Numbered from the stretch's first letter, positions 1 to 14,081 are shown. The stretch: 64,000 nt of DNA from SAR86 cluster bacterium SAR86B (GCA_905182885.1 CAJJCW010000001.1:1-64000); one strand, 5' to 3'. The notes: generated by a model from the sequence alone, not told the origin. Numbers and translations are program-made.

Positions 1-21
1 TATTTGAAAGATATATTTGAT

Positions 22-1074
22 CTATTGATAATCCATAACATCCCTTCTCAATGGATGATTAGATCTTAACTTTTTAAAAGTTTTCTCAAGATCTTCTTCT
101 GCTGACTCTTTATATAATCTTTTAAATTTATTAGATTCATTAATCACGTTGTACTTATTAAAGTACTCATTTATATCTAAATATTTTTGATCTTTACTAT
201 TTAATGAAAAATGATTATTTATAATATTAAGTGTGTTGGTGACCTCATCTTCTTGGTTTATATATTCAAGTAATTTAGTTATAAGCTTAATTGTTCCATT
301 GATTTTTCCATCAAAGCTATGCCCTGCAATATGAGGAGTTGCTATTAACGATCTGTCTATCAATGTTTTATTTGGAACTGGCTCATTATTCCAAACATCA
401 CTTAAATATATAAGATCCTTGTTTCTTACTACAGCCGACTCATCAACTATTCCACCTCTAGCCGTATTTATTAAAATTTTATTCTTCAATATTTCAATAA
501 AACTTGAATCCAGCATATTTATTGTTGGGTACTTGGAATTTGAAGTTAGCGGTGTGTGTAAAGATATTAACTCGCATGTTTTGATATCATTAATATTGGT
601 TAAAAAATCCATATCAAGAAATGGATCATAAGTTTTATTTTTGATGCCAAGATCATTTAAAGCAATTCTCAGCTTACTTCCAACATTGCCACATCCAATA
701 ATTCCAACAGTATTGTTAATATCAAATAATTTATTTTTAACTAAAAAAGATATGCACGAAAGAACGTAATGAACAACAGATGAAGAGTTACAACCAGGGG
801 CATGAAACCAATCTATATTTTTTTTATAAAGATATTTGCTATCAATATGGTCAAAGCCAGCTGTAGCAGAGCCAATCAGTTTAGTAGTAGAATTATTAAG
901 AAGGTTTTGATTGACCTCAACAGTTGATCTAACAAGTATTACTTCAGCATCTTTAACTAAATCACTATTGATGTCTTTAGATTTAGCATAAATAAAATCA
1001 ATAGGCCTTAACCAATCGATTAATCCTACAATCTCTTCAAAATGTTTTATGTCCTGGTCAACTACAACTTTCAT
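22..1074 (-). CDS. pdxB: 4-phosphoerythronate dehydrogenase
   Basis: NAD-dependent oxidoreductase of the D-2-hydroxyacid dehydrogenase family, catalysing the second step of the DXP-dependent pyridoxal-phosphate pathway. The 350-aa protein has a Rossmann segment (VGIIGCGNVGSKL, about residues 122-134), the family signature LINTARGGIVDES with the catalytic arginine, and the catalytic histidine in TPHIAGHSFDGK. The C-terminal 80 residues fit the extra PdxB dimerisation domain, which separates it from SerA or GhrB. It ends 21 bases from the window edge and is the last gene of the leftward run that starts with the acyltransferase, 6 bases away. Family assignment is firm; substrate specificity is inferred from length and signature. 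Confidence 0.9.
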   Translation of the reverse strand: MKVVVDQDIKHFEEIVGLIDWLRPIDFIYAKSKDINSDLVKDAEVILVRSTVEVNQNLLNNSTTKLIGSATAGFDHIDSKYLYKKNIDWFHAPGCNSSSVVHYVLSCISFLVKNKLFDINNTVGIIGCGNVGSKLRIALNDLGIKNKTYDPFLDMDFLTNINDIKTCELISLHTPLTSNSKYPTINMLDSSFIEILKNKILINTARGGIVDESAVVRNKDLIYLSDVWNNEPVPNKTLIDRSLIATPHIAGHSFDGKINGTIKLITKLLEYINQEDEVTNTLNIINNHFSLNSKDQKYLDINEYFNKYNVINESNKFKRLYKESAEEDLEKTFKKLRSNHPLRRDVMDYQ

Positions 1075-1080
1075 TGATGC

Positions 1081-1822
1081 CTAATTATATTTGTCTGGCA
1101 TGATTATGCTTTTAACCCATCCAAATAAAGTATTTTTTTCAAGTGAGTATTTGTCCAATGAATCAAAATCTTTTGCTAACTGTCTTGGGTCTTTAAGAAA
1201 ATCAGCCCTAGTATTAAAAGGCTTATCGTCGAGCTCTTTAACTAATTTTGCTGGATTTCCAGCATAGATTGAGTTAGCAGGAACATCTTTAGTCACAACC
1301 GCTCCTGCTCCTATAATACTGTTCTTTCCAATAGTTACTCCCTTGCAGATAATTGCACTATCTCCAATCCAAACATTATCTTCCATAATAACTGGTTTCG
1401 TGGTGCCAACCGGCTCAGCTCTGTCGTAAATTCCATGCCAGTCAGCATCTGAAATATAGACTCCGTGAGCAATCATACATGCATCTCCAATGACTATACT
1501 TTCAGCAGCCATTATCCTTACTCCAGGGGTAATTAAGCAATATTTACCAATTTTTATCTCTCCATTCCAATCTCCTATATTCCAAGATGTAAATTGGATA
1601 TGAGCATCGCATGCACCAATTAGAGTTGGATAATCATCAATAAAAATATTGTCTCCGAATGCATTTATAAATCTTGGCTTAAAGAATGTACCTCCCTTTC
1701 CTAAGTATAAGAATTGGGGTTTTAAGAATTGCCTGACGTAAGCCCTTATGATTCTGTTAGTTATTTTTTTAAGCCAATATGGCCTGTTATCTTTTCTGAT
1801 AATAATCTCCTAATAAACTCAT
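1081..1822 (-). CDS. Hexapeptide-repeat acyltransferase (single-base frameshift near the 5' end)
   Basis: Left-handed beta-helix acyltransferase of the WbbJ/LacA type, probably transferring an acetyl or acyl group to a sugar or envelope glycan. Hexapeptide repeats are clear (VIGDACMIAHGVYI, VWIGDSAIICKGVTIGKNSIIGAGAVVTKDVPANSIYAGNPAK). Reading upstream of the first in-frame ATG (1512) stays open to about 1809 and encodes credible family sequence (DNRPYWLKKITNRIIRAYV, then FGDNIFIDD), but that stretch has no ATG, GTG or TTG. An ATG at 1822 opens the neighbouring frame with MSLLGDYYQKR and stops at 1787. Removing one base from the T run at 1792-1795 would join them as MSLLGDYYQK-DNRPYWLKK. An AUU or AUC start behind AGGAG (about 1806-1810) is the alternative. 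Exact acceptor unknown. Confidence 0.75.
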
Positions 1823-1866
1823 TTTAGTATGATAAAGTAGCAAAAAAATTATTTACTAAATTTAAA

Positions 1867-3222
1867 TTGATTGATAAATACATTATAGAGTTTAAGCAGC
1901 TTATTAAAATAGGAATTCCTATATTCGGATCTCAAATGTCCTATATGTTAATGGGAGCTACTGATACTTTAATAGCAGGAAGAGCAAGCTCTGCAGACCT
2001 CGCTGGTTTAGCGGTTGGAAATGCATTTTCTACTACCTTATGGATGTTTGTCTCTGGTGTTCTCTTTTCTGTAACGCCTATAGTAGCTCAATTATATGGA
2101 GCCAAAAAATACACAGAGATAGGAAAGAAAGTTAGAGAAATATTATGGATTGCTTTGTTCTTGGGTCTGTCTATCTGCTTAATACTCATGAATATGGGTC
2201 TATTTCTAAACTTATTACCAATCGAGGAAAGTATTACAAGCATTTCTACTGAATATTTAAAGGCTGTATCGATTGGTTATGCTTTTATAACTATTTTTAC
2301 ATGCCTTAGGTGCTATAGCGAAGGGATGACATTAGCAAAACCAGTTTTTTATATCGCCTTTGGTGGAATGTTATTAAACATTCCTTTAGATTTAATGTTC
2401 GTATACGGCTGGTTTGGAGCACCTAAACTTGGTGGTGTTGGTTGTGGTTATGCAACAACAATTGTTTCATTTGTAATGATGATTGCTCTAATTTTATATA
2501 TTTATATATCCAAACATTATAAGAAAACTGAGCTTTTTTCAGGTTATTCACCTCCTTCCGCTGAGACAACTAAAGAGGTTTTTAAACTTGGATTTCCAAT
2601 AGGTTTTGGTATTTTTATTGAACTTAGCATGTTCTCTGGTGCTGCAATTATTTTAGGCATTCTTGGTGAAACGGTAGTTGCAAGTCATTCAATCGCTATT
2701 AATATTGCAAGCCTTTTTTTTATGGTTCCATTATCTATAGGTCTTGCATCAGCCACAAGAGTAGGAAATTTAATTGGAGAGCAAAACCCTAGGCAAGCGA
2801 AAGTTGCTTCCTATACAACTATTTATATGTGCATACTTGGAGCACTTATAAATAGTTTAATTATTATAGTTTTTAGAACTTCTCTAGTTGGCATATATAC
2901 AACTGATTTATTGGTGCTAGATTTAGCTGTTAGTCTTTTAATATTTGCGGCTATTTTTCAAATTCCTGATGGCATTCAAATGGGTGCATTGGGTGGCTTA
3001 AGGGGCTACAAAGATACTTTTATTCCAATGATTTTGTTGTTCATATCATATTGGATATTTGCCATGCCTATAGGTTACTTCCTTACAAATACTGGTTTCA
3101 ATAAGCCATTGGGAGCAGCGGGAATGTGGTATGGCATGATTATCGGCCTATCAATATTCTCCTTCTTATCTATAGGAAGATTAAACTGGATAATCAAAAA
3201 AACTCTAAGGACTAAGTCTTAG
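1867..3222 (+). CDS. MATE family efflux transporter
   Basis: Multidrug and toxin extrusion family antiporter (NorM/DinF-like) of the inner membrane, expected to export cationic compounds using a Na+ or H+ gradient. The 451-aa protein has about 12 hydrophobic segments in two similar halves. The N-terminal half begins [27 protein letters not shown] and the C-terminal half begins with the parallel [22 protein letters not shown]. Only a TTG at 1867 can serve as start: the frame has a stop at 1825-1827 and no ATG or GTG between. No Shine-Dalgarno sequence is visible. It is divergent from the acyltransferase (44 bases apart) and overlaps the end of sucD by 11 bases. Substrate cannot be predicted. 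Confidence 0.9.
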   Translation: MIDKYIIEFKQLIKIGIPIFGSQMSYMLMGATDTLIAGRASSADLAGLAVGNAFSTTLWMFVSGVLFSVTPIVAQLYGAKKYTEIGKKVREILWIALFLGLSICLILMNMGLFLNLLPIEESITSISTEYLKAVSIGYAFITIFTCLRCYSEGMTLAKPVFYIAFGGMLLNIPLDLMFVYGWFGAPKLGGVGCGYATTIVSFVMMIALILYIYISKHYKKTELFSGYSPPSAETTKEVFKLGFPIGFGIFIELSMFSGAAIILGILGETVVASHSIAINIASLFFMVPLSIGLASATRVGNLIGEQNPRQAKVASYTTIYMCILGALINSLIIIVFRTSLVGIYTTDLLVLDLAVSLLIFAAIFQIPDGIQMGALGGLRGYKDTFIPMILLFISYWIFAMPIGYFLTNTGFNKPLGAAGMWYGMIIGLSIFSFLSIGRLNWIIKKTLRTKS

Positions 3223-4087
3223 AAAGAACTTCAGCAACCTTTGAGCCTATTTCTACAAGATTGTCAGCAATATGAACTCCGCATTCTTGAAGTTTACTAA
3301 TCTTGTCTGCTGCTGTTCCTTTTCCGCCTGCTATTATTGCACCGGCATGTCCCATTCTTTTTCCTTCTGGAGCTGTTTGACCAGCAATATATGAAATCAC
3401 AGGCTTTGTAATATTATTTTGAATATACTCAGCAGCATCTTCTTCTGCTGTTCCTCCAATTTCACCAACCATAACTATTACTTCAGTTTGCGGATCGTTT
3501 TGAAATAATTTTAAGATATCAATAAATGATGAGCCTGGTATTGGATCTCCTCCTATACCCACACAAGTGCTTTGACCTAAGCCAAGATCAGTAGTTTGCT
3601 TTACAGCTTCATAGGTTAATGTTCCTGATCTTGAAATAATACCAACTTTACCTGGCATGTGAATGCTCGCTGGCATTATCCCTAACTTAGCCTCTCCTGG
3701 AGTAATTACCCCTGGGCAGTTAGGACCAATCAAAGTAATTCCTAGCTCATCTACTCTTTTCTTAACGTCAAGCATGTCTAGCGTTGGAACGCCTTCGGTA
3801 ATACAAATAATTAATTCAATTCCTGACTCTGCCGCCTCTAAGATAGAATCTTTACAAAAAGGTGCTGGCACAAAAATTAATGCAGCGTTTGGATTTACTG
3901 CTTTTTTAGCTTCTTCCATCGTATCAAAAACAGGCCTATCTAAGTGGACTTGCCCGCCTTTACCAGGTGTAACTCCTCCAACTATATTTGTACCATAATC
4001 TATGGCTTGTTCTGAATGGAGGGTAGCCTGAGATCCAGTAAAACCTTGAACAATAACTCTTGTTTCTTTATTTACCAATATACTCAT
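3212..4087 (-). CDS. sucD: Succinyl-CoA synthetase (ADP-forming) alpha subunit
   Basis: Alpha subunit of succinate-CoA ligase, making ATP or GTP from succinyl-CoA in the TCA cycle. The 291-aa length is typical. An N-terminal CoA-binding Rossmann domain contains [19 protein letters not shown], and the phosphohistidine H247 lies in [18 protein letters not shown]. It is the last gene of the TCA operon. The start overlaps the sucC stop by 4 bases (ATGA type), so the two subunits are probably translationally coupled. Its stop overlaps the convergent MATE gene, leaving no room for a separate terminator. Confidence 0.97.
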   Translation of the reverse strand: MSILVNKETRVIVQGFTGSQATLHSEQAIDYGTNIVGGVTPGKGGQVHLDRPVFDTMEEAKKAVNPNAALIFVPAPFCKDSILEAAESGIELIICITEGVPTLDMLDVKKRVDELGITLIGPNCPGVITPGEAKLGIMPASIHMPGKVGIISRSGTLTYEAVKQTTDLGLGQSTCVGIGGDPIPGSSFIDILKLFQNDPQTEVIVMVGEIGGTAEEDAAEYIQNNITKPVISYIAGQTAPEGKRMGHAGAIIAGGKGTAADKISKLQECGVHIADNLVEIGSKVAEVLSKT

Positions 4088-5244
4088 TTTGCTAACTCCA
4101 CAGATTTTTTAGCCGCATCGGCAAGATTATTAATGCTCTCAATTTTTACCCCTGCTTGAGATAGGATTTGTGATCCAAGATCAGCATTATTTCCTTCAAG
4201 CCTTACAACCACAGGTATATTTACGCCAACTTCTTCAATTGCAGCAATAACACCTTCTGCAATTAGATCACATCGAACTATGCCTCCAAATATATTCACC
4301 AATACAACCTTAACCTCAGGGTCATCTAATATTATTTTAAATGCCTTAGAGACTCTTTCCTGTGTTGCAGTTCCGCCAACATCTAGAAAGTTAGCAGGAT
4401 TACCACCATAATATTTTATAGTATCCATAGTTCCCATCGCCAACCCGGCACCATTGACCATACATCCAATATTTCCATCTAAGGATACATAACTTAGGTC
4501 ATTTCTAGCAGCTTCTGCTTCTCTAGGATCTTCTTGAGAAGAGTCATGCATTTCGGCAATTTCAGGCTGTCTATAGATGGCATTTGAATCAATACTTACT
4601 TTTGCATCTAAGCAATGAAGGTTGCCTCCGCTAGTAATAACTAATGGATTTATTTCTAATAGTGCTAAATCTTTTTCGATGAATAATTTTGTCAGGTTTT
4701 GAAGCATTGGAACAAATTGTCTTGTTTGAGTGTTATTTAAATTTAAAATCTTTGCAATTTTTCTGGCTTGGAAGGGCTGAGCTCCGCATAAGGGATCAAT
4801 AGATTCATATATAATTTTATCTGGAGTATTTTCTGCAACCTCTTCTATATTTACCCCTCCCTCACTTGAGCCAATAAATACTATTCTTTGAGAATCTCTA
4901 TCAATCACTGCACTCAAATATAATTCTTGATCAATATCAGTACATTCCTCAACCAGAATAGAATTGACCAACTGTCCGTTAGTGTCAGTTTGATAGGTAA
5001 CAAGTTTTTTACCTAGCCAGCTTCTTGCAAAATCAATTGCATCATCAGGAGTATCAACTAACTTTACTCCTCCTGCCTTACCTCTTCCGCCTGCATGAAC
5101 CTGAGCTTTGACAACCCACTTTGTGCCACCTATATCTCTGCAAGCTTTAAGAGCTTCTTCGGGCTCAAATATTACAACTCCTTTAGAAACTGGTAAGTTA
5201 TATTCTGCAAACAAGGCTTTACCTTGATATTCATGTAAATTCAT
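4084..5244 (-). CDS. sucC: Succinyl-CoA synthetase beta subunit
   Basis: Beta subunit of succinate-CoA ligase, carrying the nucleotide-binding ATP-grasp domain and the succinate site. The 386-aa protein begins with the diagnostic [15 protein letters not shown] and has the ATP-grasp lysine/glycine stretch [17 protein letters not shown]. The C-terminal ligase domain includes [12 protein letters not shown] and [12 protein letters not shown] good ribosome binding site (AAGGAA) precedes the ATG. It follows lpdA with a 1-base gap and overlaps sucD, matching the sucAB-lpd-sucCD order seen in Pseudomonas. Confidence 0.97.
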   Translation of the reverse strand: MNLHEYQGKALFAEYNLPVSKGVVIFEPEEALKACRDIGGTKWVVKAQVHAGGRGKAGGVKLVDTPDDAIDFARSWLGKKLVTYQTDTNGQLVNSILVEECTDIDQELYLSAVIDRDSQRIVFIGSSEGGVNIEEVAENTPDKIIYESIDPLCGAQPFQARKIAKILNLNNTQTRQFVPMLQNLTKLFIEKDLALLEINPLVITSGGNLHCLDAKVSIDSNAIYRQPEIAEMHDSSQEDPREAEAARNDLSYVSLDGNIGCMVNGAGLAMGTMDTIKYYGGNPANFLDVGGTATQERVSKAFKIILDDPEVKVVLVNIFGGIVRCDLIAEGVIAAIEEVGVNIPVVVRLEGNNADLGSQILSQAGVKIESINNLADAAKKSVELAK

Positions 5245-5245
5245 T

Positions 5246-7881
<2,636 letters not shown>

Positions 7882-7892
7882 AATTATTTCCT

Positions 7893-10700
7893 CTATTTTA
7901 AAGCATCTTCTATTAATTGCGCTTGTTGCTTTAAATGTAATTTCATCATTCCTACAGCAGGAGCGGCGGCGGCAGGTCTACTAACTAAGTTTATTTGCTT
8001 GTCGTTTCCTTTAAACCTATCTAACACCCTTTGTATTCTGTGCCTGTGACTAAACCACGCACCTTGGTTTGAAGGTTCTTCTTGGCACCACACAAATTTA
8101 TTAATATTTTTATAAGTAGCTAATATTTCTTCAAGATCATCATGTGGAAAAGGATATAGCTGTTCAATTCTAATTATAGCTATATTTTCTTTACCTTCCT
8201 TGTTTCGAGCCTCCTCTAGATCATAAAAAACCTTACCAGAGCATAATACAACTTTGTTTATTTGATCTTTCTTATCCAAACAGTCGTCGACAACACACTG
8301 AAATGAGCCTTCTGTTAGCTCTTTAATGCTAGAAACAGCTTTTGGGTTTCTTAATAGGCTCTTTGGTGACATTATTATTAAAGGGGTTCGCATTTTTCTA
8401 ATGGCCTGTCTTCTCAAAAGATGGAATATTTGAGCAGGTGAGCTGGGGACGCATACTTGAATATTTTCAGAAGCACATAACTGCAGGAATCTTTCAATTC
8501 TTGCACTGCTATGCTCAGGCCCTTGTCCCTCATAACCATGAGGAAGAAGCATAACTAAGCCAGATAATCTTTCCCATTTATGCTGTGCTGAAACTATAAA
8601 TTGATCAATAACAACCTGTGCACCATTTACAAAATCTCCAAACTGAGCCTCCCATATAGCCAATCCAGTTGGCCATGTTGATGAATAACCATATTCAAAT
8701 CCTAAAACTGCCTCTTCCGATAACAAGGAATCATATATATCAAATCTTACAGCACTGTCTTTAGCAATTTTTGAAAGAGGTATATATCCATCACCATTAC
8801 TCTGATCAAAAACACATGCATGCCTATGAGAGAAGGTTCCTCTTCTTACATCCTGACCTGTAATTCTTATAGGATATCCTTCTGATAAGAGAGTTGCATA
8901 AGCCATATTCTCAGCAAAGCCCCAGTTAATTCCTACATCACCTTTATTCATTTTTGCTCTATCTTCAAAAATCTTTTTTGCCTGTATTCCCAATTTGAAT
9001 GAGTCAGGAACTTCGCATATTTTATCGCCAAGAATATTAAAGTTTTTCTTTTTAAAAGTAGTATCTACTTTTGGCCACCATAAAATATCGAGGTAATCAT
9101 TCCAATTGAACCATAGTGAATCATTAGGTTTTTCTGCAAGGTTTTTTGCAACAGTCTTTCCCTCATCAAGAGATTTTCTATAAGAGGATTTTATTAAAGA
9201 AGCCTCTTCCTTAGTTAGCAAGCCTTCACTTAATAACTGGTCTTGGTATTGTTGCAGAACAGATGGGTGTTTAGATATAACTTCATACATTGTAGGCTGT
9301 GTTGCTGAGGGATCATCAGCCTCATTGTGACCTCTTCTTCTATAACAAACTAAATCTATAACGATATCTTTATTAAACTTAGCTCTATATTTAGTTGCTA
9401 TTTTTACAGCATTAACAACCATCTCAGGATCATCACCGTTTACATGAATAACAGGAGCTTGAATCATTTTTGCAACGTCCGTGCAATAGTCTGTGGATCT
9501 TGCATCATGCTTGTTACTTGTAGTAAAGCCAATTTGGTTATTTACGATAATATGAATAGTCCCGCCAACGTAAAAACCTCTTGTCTGAGACATTTGAAGA
9601 GATTCCATTACAACGCCTTGGCCCGAAAAAGACGCATCTCCATGAAGTAAAACCGGAATAACTTTTGACCTGTCTTCATCTCCGATTCTATCTTGCCTAG
9701 CTCTTACTGAACCTATAACCACAGGATCAACGATCTCTAAATGCGATGGATTGCTGTTAAGAGAGACATGAACCTCCCCTCCTGGGGTATCTAAATTAGA
9801 AGAAAAACCTAAATGATATTTAACATCACCTGTATTTGCGCCTTCTAACTCTCCTTCTTCGCTAAACGCGGAGAATAGCTCTGAGGGTAATTTTCCAAGC
9901 ACATTAACCAACAGATTTAACCTACCTCTATGAGCCATTCCAAAGCATATTTGGCTAGCTCCTAGAGAGCCACAATGCTGAATTACAGCATCGACCAAAG
10001 GAACAAGAGCCTCTGAGCCATCTATACCAAAACGTTTCATTCCTGGATATTTAGCTGCCAGATATTTAGCAAGCCCCTCAGCTGAATTTAATCTCTCATA
10101 TATTTGTAACCTTTCTTCTTTTGAGAAGGTATATTTTTCAATCTTAGATTCAAATTTTTTCTGGAACCATTGTCGTTCCGATGAGTTCATAATATAGTTA
10201 TATTCAATACCTATGGTTCCGCAATAAATAGATTTTAGACTTTCGACTATCTCTCTTAAAGTTGCCTTCTTACTCCCAGTTAAAAATGTGTCTGTATAAA
10301 ACTCATCATCTAAATCAGATTCTTTTAAGCCATGAAACTCAATATTCAAATCTTCAATTTCATTTCTATCCATCATATTTAGAGGGTCAAGTTTAGCTTC
10401 TTGATGACCTCTATTTCTGTAAGATTGAATCAACCTAATTACCTTTCCTTGTCTTTCATCCCCAGTTTCTGAATTGATAGCTTGGCCCCTAGGCATATTT
10501 CTAAATTCATTAATTATGGATTGATGAGAAACTTCACCATTAGGATTTGGCTGAGAAGGTAGGCTTGAAAAAAATGAAAGCCATTCTTCAGAAAGGTTAT
10601 CTGGATTACTTAGAAAAGTTTCATAAAGTGATTCGAGGTAGCTAGCATGACTAGCTGATAAATGAGAGCTTCCCCATAGCTCTTCCATTGATTGATTCAT
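7893..10700 (-). CDS. sucA: 2-oxoglutarate dehydrogenase E1 component
   Basis: Thiamine-diphosphate-dependent E1 that decarboxylates 2-oxoglutarate and succinylates E2. The 935-aa length is typical. The N-terminal segment [23 protein letters not shown] is the E2-contact region of E1o. Further on are [18 protein letters not shown], the ThDP/Mg region [15 protein letters not shown] and [10 protein letters not shown], and the C-terminal transketolase-like half with [14 protein letters not shown] and [21 protein letters not shown]. It is followed by sucB after 11 bases and preceded by sdhB after 10, so it is probably cotranscribed with succinate dehydrogenase. Confidence 0.97.
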   Translation of the reverse strand: MNQSMEELWGSSHLSASHASYLESLYETFLSNPDNLSEEWLSFFSSLPSQPNPNGEVSHQSIINEFRNMPRGQAINSETGDERQGKVIRLIQSYRNRGHQEAKLDPLNMMDRNEIEDLNIEFHGLKESDLDDEFYTDTFLTGSKKATLREIVESLKSIYCGTIGIEYNYIMNSSERQWFQKKFESKIEKYTFSKEERLQIYERLNSAEGLAKYLAAKYPGMKRFGIDGSEALVPLVDAVIQHCGSLGASQICFGMAHRGRLNLLVNVLGKLPSELFSAFSEEGELEGANTGDVKYHLGFSSNLDTPGGEVHVSLNSNPSHLEIVDPVVIGSVRARQDRIGDEDRSKVIPVLLHGDASFSGQGVVMESLQMSQTRGFYVGGTIHIIVNNQIGFTTSNKHDARSTDYCTDVAKMIQAPVIHVNGDDPEMVVNAVKIATKYRAKFNKDIVIDLVCYRRRGHNEADDPSATQPTMYEVISKHPSVLQQYQDQLLSEGLLTKEEASLIKSSYRKSLDEGKTVAKNLAEKPNDSLWFNWNDYLDILWWPKVDTTFKKKNFNILGDKICEVPDSFKLGIQAKKIFEDRAKMNKGDVGINWGFAENMAYATLLSEGYPIRITGQDVRRGTFSHRHACVFDQSNGDGYIPLSKIAKDSAVRFDIYDSLLSEEAVLGFEYGYSSTWPTGLAIWEAQFGDFVNGAQVVIDQFIVSAQHKWERLSGLVMLLPHGYEGQGPEHSSARIERFLQLCASENIQVCVPSSPAQIFHLLRRQAIRKMRTPLIIMSPKSLLRNPKAVSSIKELTEGSFQCVVDDCLDKKDQINKVVLCSGKVFYDLEEARNKEGKENIAIIRIEQLYPFPHDDLEEILATYKNINKFVWCQEEPSNQGAWFSHRHRIQRVLDRFKGNDKQINLVSRPAAAAPAVGMMKLHLKQQAQLIEDALK

Positions 10701-10710
10701 TTATTTCTAA

Positions 10711-11454
10711 TTATCTGACCCCGTCTGATGCAATTACTTGTTTCTTATTACTTAAAAGCATTGATTTAATTTCACCAATTGCCTTGTTTGGATTGAGGCT
10801 TTTTGGACAAGCGCTTACGCAATTCATAATGCCGTGGCACCTATAAACGCTAAATGGATCTGACAGTTCTTCCAGTCTGTTTTGAGTTTCTAAATCTCTT
10901 GTGTCTGCTAAAAATCTATATGCTTGAAGTAATGCTGCAGGCCCAACGAATTTATCAGGATTCCACCAAAATGATGGGCAACTAGTTGAACAACAGGCAC
11001 AAAGGATGCATTCATATAATCCATCTAATTTAGCTCTATCTTCTGGGGATTGAAGCCTTTCTTGCTCTGGTGCAGTTGTATCATTTTGAAGAAACGGCTT
11101 TATTTTTTCATACTGAGCATAAAACTGCGTCATATCAACCACTAGATCTCTAATAACTGGAAGGCCTGGTAATGGTCTTAGTTCAATTTTGTCTTTTTTA
11201 ATTACTGATGATATTGGTGTAATGCATGCGAGACCATTCTTACCATTAATATTCATACCATCTGAACCACAGACACCCTCTCTACATGACCTTCTATAAG
11301 ATATTGAATCGTCGCCTTCCTTTAATAAATGAAGTAAATCGAGAACCATAATGTCTCTAGCTGGTTTTTCAATACTATATTTTTTCATGTAAGGGAACTT
11401 ATCTTGTTCAGGATTGTATCTATACATGCTTACTTCTAAAGTATTACTGCTCAT
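10711..11454 (-). CDS. sdhB: Succinate dehydrogenase iron-sulfur subunit
   Basis: Electron-transfer subunit of complex II, carrying electrons from SdhA FAD to quinone. Residues for three clusters are visible: 2Fe-2S (SCREGVCGSDG with C57 and C62, then C77), 4Fe-4S (CILCACCSTSCPS) and 3Fe-4S (CHGIMNCVSACPK). The Asp in place of a fourth Cys in CGSD is also seen in E. coli SdhB. The 247-aa length is normal. Its start shares one base with the sdhA stop, indicating tight coupling in sdhCDAB. Confidence 0.97.
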   Translation of the reverse strand: MSSNTLEVSMYRYNPEQDKFPYMKKYSIEKPARDIMVLDLLHLLKEGDDSISYRRSCREGVCGSDGMNINGKNGLACITPISSVIKKDKIELRPLPGLPVIRDLVVDMTQFYAQYEKIKPFLQNDTTAPEQERLQSPEDRAKLDGLYECILCACCSTSCPSFWWNPDKFVGPAALLQAYRFLADTRDLETQNRLEELSDPFSVYRCHGIMNCVSACPKSLNPNKAIGEIKSMLLSNKKQVIASDGVR

Positions 11455-13241
11455 TAATATGTCCTCACTACTGGGGGAAATGCTTCTACCTGTGAAGGGC
11501 TAAAATTTACATCTCTCTTTGAAATTGTTTTTGAAATTGGATCATATAGAGAGTGGCATAACCAGTTATCATCATCTCTTTCTGGAAAATCATCTCTGGC
11601 ATGAGCTCCTCTGCTTTCATTTCTACTGTATGCAGCAATAGCTGTTGCCTCTGCAACTTCAAAAAGATTTTGTAACTCTATAGCCTCTACTCTACTAGTA
11701 TTGAAAGCGTTACTTTTATCTTTTAAGTGAAGGTTGTTAACTTTATCTCTAATCTCATCTAGTTCTTTTAGTCCTTTTTCCATAAATTCACCACGTCTAA
11801 AGACTCCGAAATAGTTTTGCATACATTCTTGAAGCTCTTTCTTTACAGGCGCTGTTTCATAGCCACTCGTTGATTCATTTAGATGATTCAGGCGTTGTAA
11901 TGAGGCCTCAATATCATCTTTTGTTGCAGACTCAACACCGCCTCCAGATTTTAGCTCTTGCTGAATATGCATTCCCGTTGCCCTTCCAAAGACAACCAAA
12001 TCAAGCAATGAGTTTCCGCCAAGCCTATTTGCACCGTGAACAGATACGCAGGCAGCTTCTCCGGCAGCAAATAATCCAGGAACAACAGAATCAATATTAT
12101 TTACTCTATTGAATGCTTGGCCATGAATATTAGTTGGCGTTCCACCCATCATGTAATGACATGTAGGAACTACTGGAATTGGTTCATATATTGGATCAAC
12201 ATGGGCAAATGTTTTAGAAAGCTCGCATATTCCTGGAAGCTTCGCATTTAAAACATCGGCACCAAGATGGTCTAGCTTTAAAAAGATATGATCTTTATTC
12301 TCTCCGCAACCTCTTCCTTCAAGTATTTCTAGAACCATAGATCTAGCTACTACGTCTCTTCCCGCAAGGTCTTTGACATTTGGAGCATATCTCTCCATAA
12401 ATCTCTCGCCATCCTTATTGACTAGGTAGCCTCCCTCACCGCGACATCCCTCGGTAACTAGCGAACCTGCACCATAAATACCAGTTGGATGAAACTGCCA
12501 CATTTCCATGTCTTGAGCAGGAAAGCCAGCTCTTAGGGCCATTGCCAAACCATCGCCAGTATTAATTAGAGCATTTGTAGTTGATGCGTAAATCCTACCC
12601 GCGCCACCAGTAGCCATAACAGTTGCTTGTGATTTTAAATATGCAAGTTCTCCATACTCTATAGAGAATGCAATAACTCCTGTTACTTCATTTTTACTGT
12701 TTTTAACTATATCAACTGCAAACCACTCATTTAAAAAATTAGTTCCTTCTTTGATATTATTTTGATAAAGGGTATGAAGCAAAGCATGGCCTGTTCTATC
12801 TGCAGCTGCACAAGTTCTAGCTGCCTGACCGCCCTTACCATAATCTTTAGATTGTCCTCCAAAAGGTCTTTGATAAATTCTTCCATTCTCAAATCTAGAA
12901 AATGGCAATCCCATATGCTCTAATTCAAATACAGCCTTAGGACCTTCGGAGCAAAGATATTCAATAGCATCTTGGTCGCCAATAAAGTCTGCGCCTTTAA
13001 CGGTGTCATACATATGCCACCTCCAATCATCATCAGGGTCTGCACTTCCTATTGCACAGGTTATACCTCCCTGAGCTGATACAGTATGAGATCTAGTTGG
13101 AAAAACTTTTGATACCACTGCTGTCTTTAGACCTGATTTTGCTAATTCAAGTGACGTCCTCATCCCCGAACCGCCGCCACCAATAATCAATGCATCAAAT
13201 TCAATTGTTTTGATGTCTTTAGCTAGAGTACTATTGTTCAT
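11454..13241 (-). CDS. sdhA: Succinate dehydrogenase flavoprotein subunit
   Basis: Catalytic subunit of complex II, oxidising succinate to fumarate. The 595-aa protein has the FAD dinucleotide fold [18 protein letters not shown], the covalent-FAD histidine H52 in [12 protein letters not shown], the active-site region [23 protein letters not shown], and the C-terminal [17 protein letters not shown]. It sits directly downstream of sdhD and upstream of sdhB. Nothing unusual is seen. Confidence 0.97.
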   Translation of the reverse strand: MNNSTLAKDIKTIEFDALIIGGGGSGMRTSLELAKSGLKTAVVSKVFPTRSHTVSAQGGITCAIGSADPDDDWRWHMYDTVKGADFIGDQDAIEYLCSEGPKAVFELEHMGLPFSRFENGRIYQRPFGGQSKDYGKGGQAARTCAAADRTGHALLHTLYQNNIKEGTNFLNEWFAVDIVKNSKNEVTGVIAFSIEYGELAYLKSQATVMATGGAGRIYASTTNALINTGDGLAMALRAGFPAQDMEMWQFHPTGIYGAGSLVTEGCRGEGGYLVNKDGERFMERYAPNVKDLAGRDVVARSMVLEILEGRGCGENKDHIFLKLDHLGADVLNAKLPGICELSKTFAHVDPIYEPIPVVPTCHYMMGGTPTNIHGQAFNRVNNIDSVVPGLFAAGEAACVSVHGANRLGGNSLLDLVVFGRATGMHIQQELKSGGGVESATKDDIEASLQRLNHLNESTSGYETAPVKKELQECMQNYFGVFRRGEFMEKGLKELDEIRDKVNNLHLKDKSNAFNTSRVEAIELQNLFEVAEATAIAAYSRNESRGAHARDDFPERDDDNWLCHSLYDPISKTISKRDVNFSPSQVEAFPPVVRTY

Positions 13242-13286
13242 TTGTCCCTTTTATTAGTTTGCATTATAAATAATTAATATAAACTA

Positions 13287-13646
13287 TTATAACCATAATG
13301 TATATATTATGACTGCTGTGTAAAGTAATCCCATTAATGCGAATAACAAATAATATAAACTTCTTAGGAGCTTGGCTTTTCTTCCAAGCGATCTATTTAA
13401 AAAGCCCAATGTCCTTGTTGTAAGGTAGTCAGTGCCAACTGTCCATAAGCCAATAAAGGCATGAAGGAGAAGGAGCATAAATATTAAAGAGGTGGCTATT
13501 TTTAATTGTGCAGACAGAGCAAAATTAGTCCAGATATCAAAACTCATAATATCACTTGAGAATATAAAATAAGCAACATATATAAAATAAGTAAAGATTA
13601 TCAAAGAGCTATACCTTTGTGCTCTCCATATCAAAGAACCCTTCAT
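13287..13646 (-). CDS. sdhD: Succinate dehydrogenase membrane anchor subunit SdhD
   Basis: Small membrane subunit of complex II, providing heme b and quinone contacts together with SdhC. From the chosen ATG (13646) it is 119 aa with three hydrophobic helices and starts MKGSLIWRAQRYSS. An earlier in-frame start at 13688 would lie deep inside sdhC. The ATG at 13646 overlaps the sdhC TGA in a classic ATGA junction, so it is preferred. The family is weakly conserved, and assignment rests on three helices, the HAFIGLW segment and position between sdhC and sdhA. Confidence 0.88.
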   Translation of the reverse strand: MKGSLIWRAQRYSSLIIFTYFIYVAYFIFSSDIMSFDIWTNFALSAQLKIATSLIFMLLLLHAFIGLWTVGTDYLTTRTLGFLNRSLGRKAKLLRSLYYLLFALMGLLYTAVIIYTLWL

Positions 13647-14026
13647 GAATAGACACCATAAAATATTGCAACTGAACTTAGTAGCCATAAAATGAGAGCA
13701 AAAATAGATGAGTAATACGAACCAGATAACGATTCACCAATATGGAAGAAGTCCATAAATAGATGCCTAATTCCAGTCAAGATGTGATACCAAAGAACAA
13801 GAAAGCTAAAAATAGTGAATACTGAAAAAAATGAAATATTATTAATAGATTCTACTAGCAAGTTAAAGCTTTTTTCACTTGCTGTAGAGTGATTAAAAAT
13901 AAATAAACTAACTGGAATGGTTATAAAAAAAATATACATCCCTGATAGTCTATGTGTAATAGATGAGAATGCTGACATCGGCAGTTTGATTTTGGTCAAG
14001 TCTATATAAACAGGTCTTTGATCCAT
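13643..14026 (-). CDS. sdhC: Succinate dehydrogenase cytochrome b556 subunit SdhC
   Basis: Membrane anchor and cytochrome b subunit of complex II. The 127-aa protein starts RPVYIDLTKIKLPMSAFSSITHRLSGMY, containing the SdhC signature SxxHRxSG, followed by three membrane helices and the heme-ligand region WYHILTGIRHLFMDF. It is the first gene of the long sdhCDAB-sucAB-lpdA-sucCD block, and its upstream gap is the only sizeable one before der. Confidence 0.95.
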   Translation of the reverse strand: MDQRPVYIDLTKIKLPMSAFSSITHRLSGMYIFFITIPVSLFIFNHSTASEKSFNLLVESINNISFFSVFTIFSFLVLWYHILTGIRHLFMDFFHIGESLSGSYYSSIFALILWLLSSVAIFYGVYS

Positions 14027-14075
14027 AATATACTAATGAGACAAATGTCTATTTTTAGGGTTTAATTACCTGAGA

Positions 14076-14081
14076 ATTATA
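14076..14081 (-). promoter_or_regulatory. Candidate -10 element upstream of the sdh-suc operon
   Basis: The gap at 14027-14122 separates sdhC from the upstream gene der and is the natural promoter region for the TCA block. A perfect TATAAT lies at 14081..14076, about 50 bases before the sdhC ATG. No convincing -35 hexamer stands at the ideal distance, so this is a motif match only. A short inverted repeat (AGAC-AAAT-GTCT) lies between it and the start codon and could be an operator. Confidence 0.4.

Noticed and set aside
13647-13688. Longer sdhD start at 13688
   Set aside because: It would overlap sdhC by 46 bases; the ATG overlapping the sdhC stop gives the normal SdhD length and junction.
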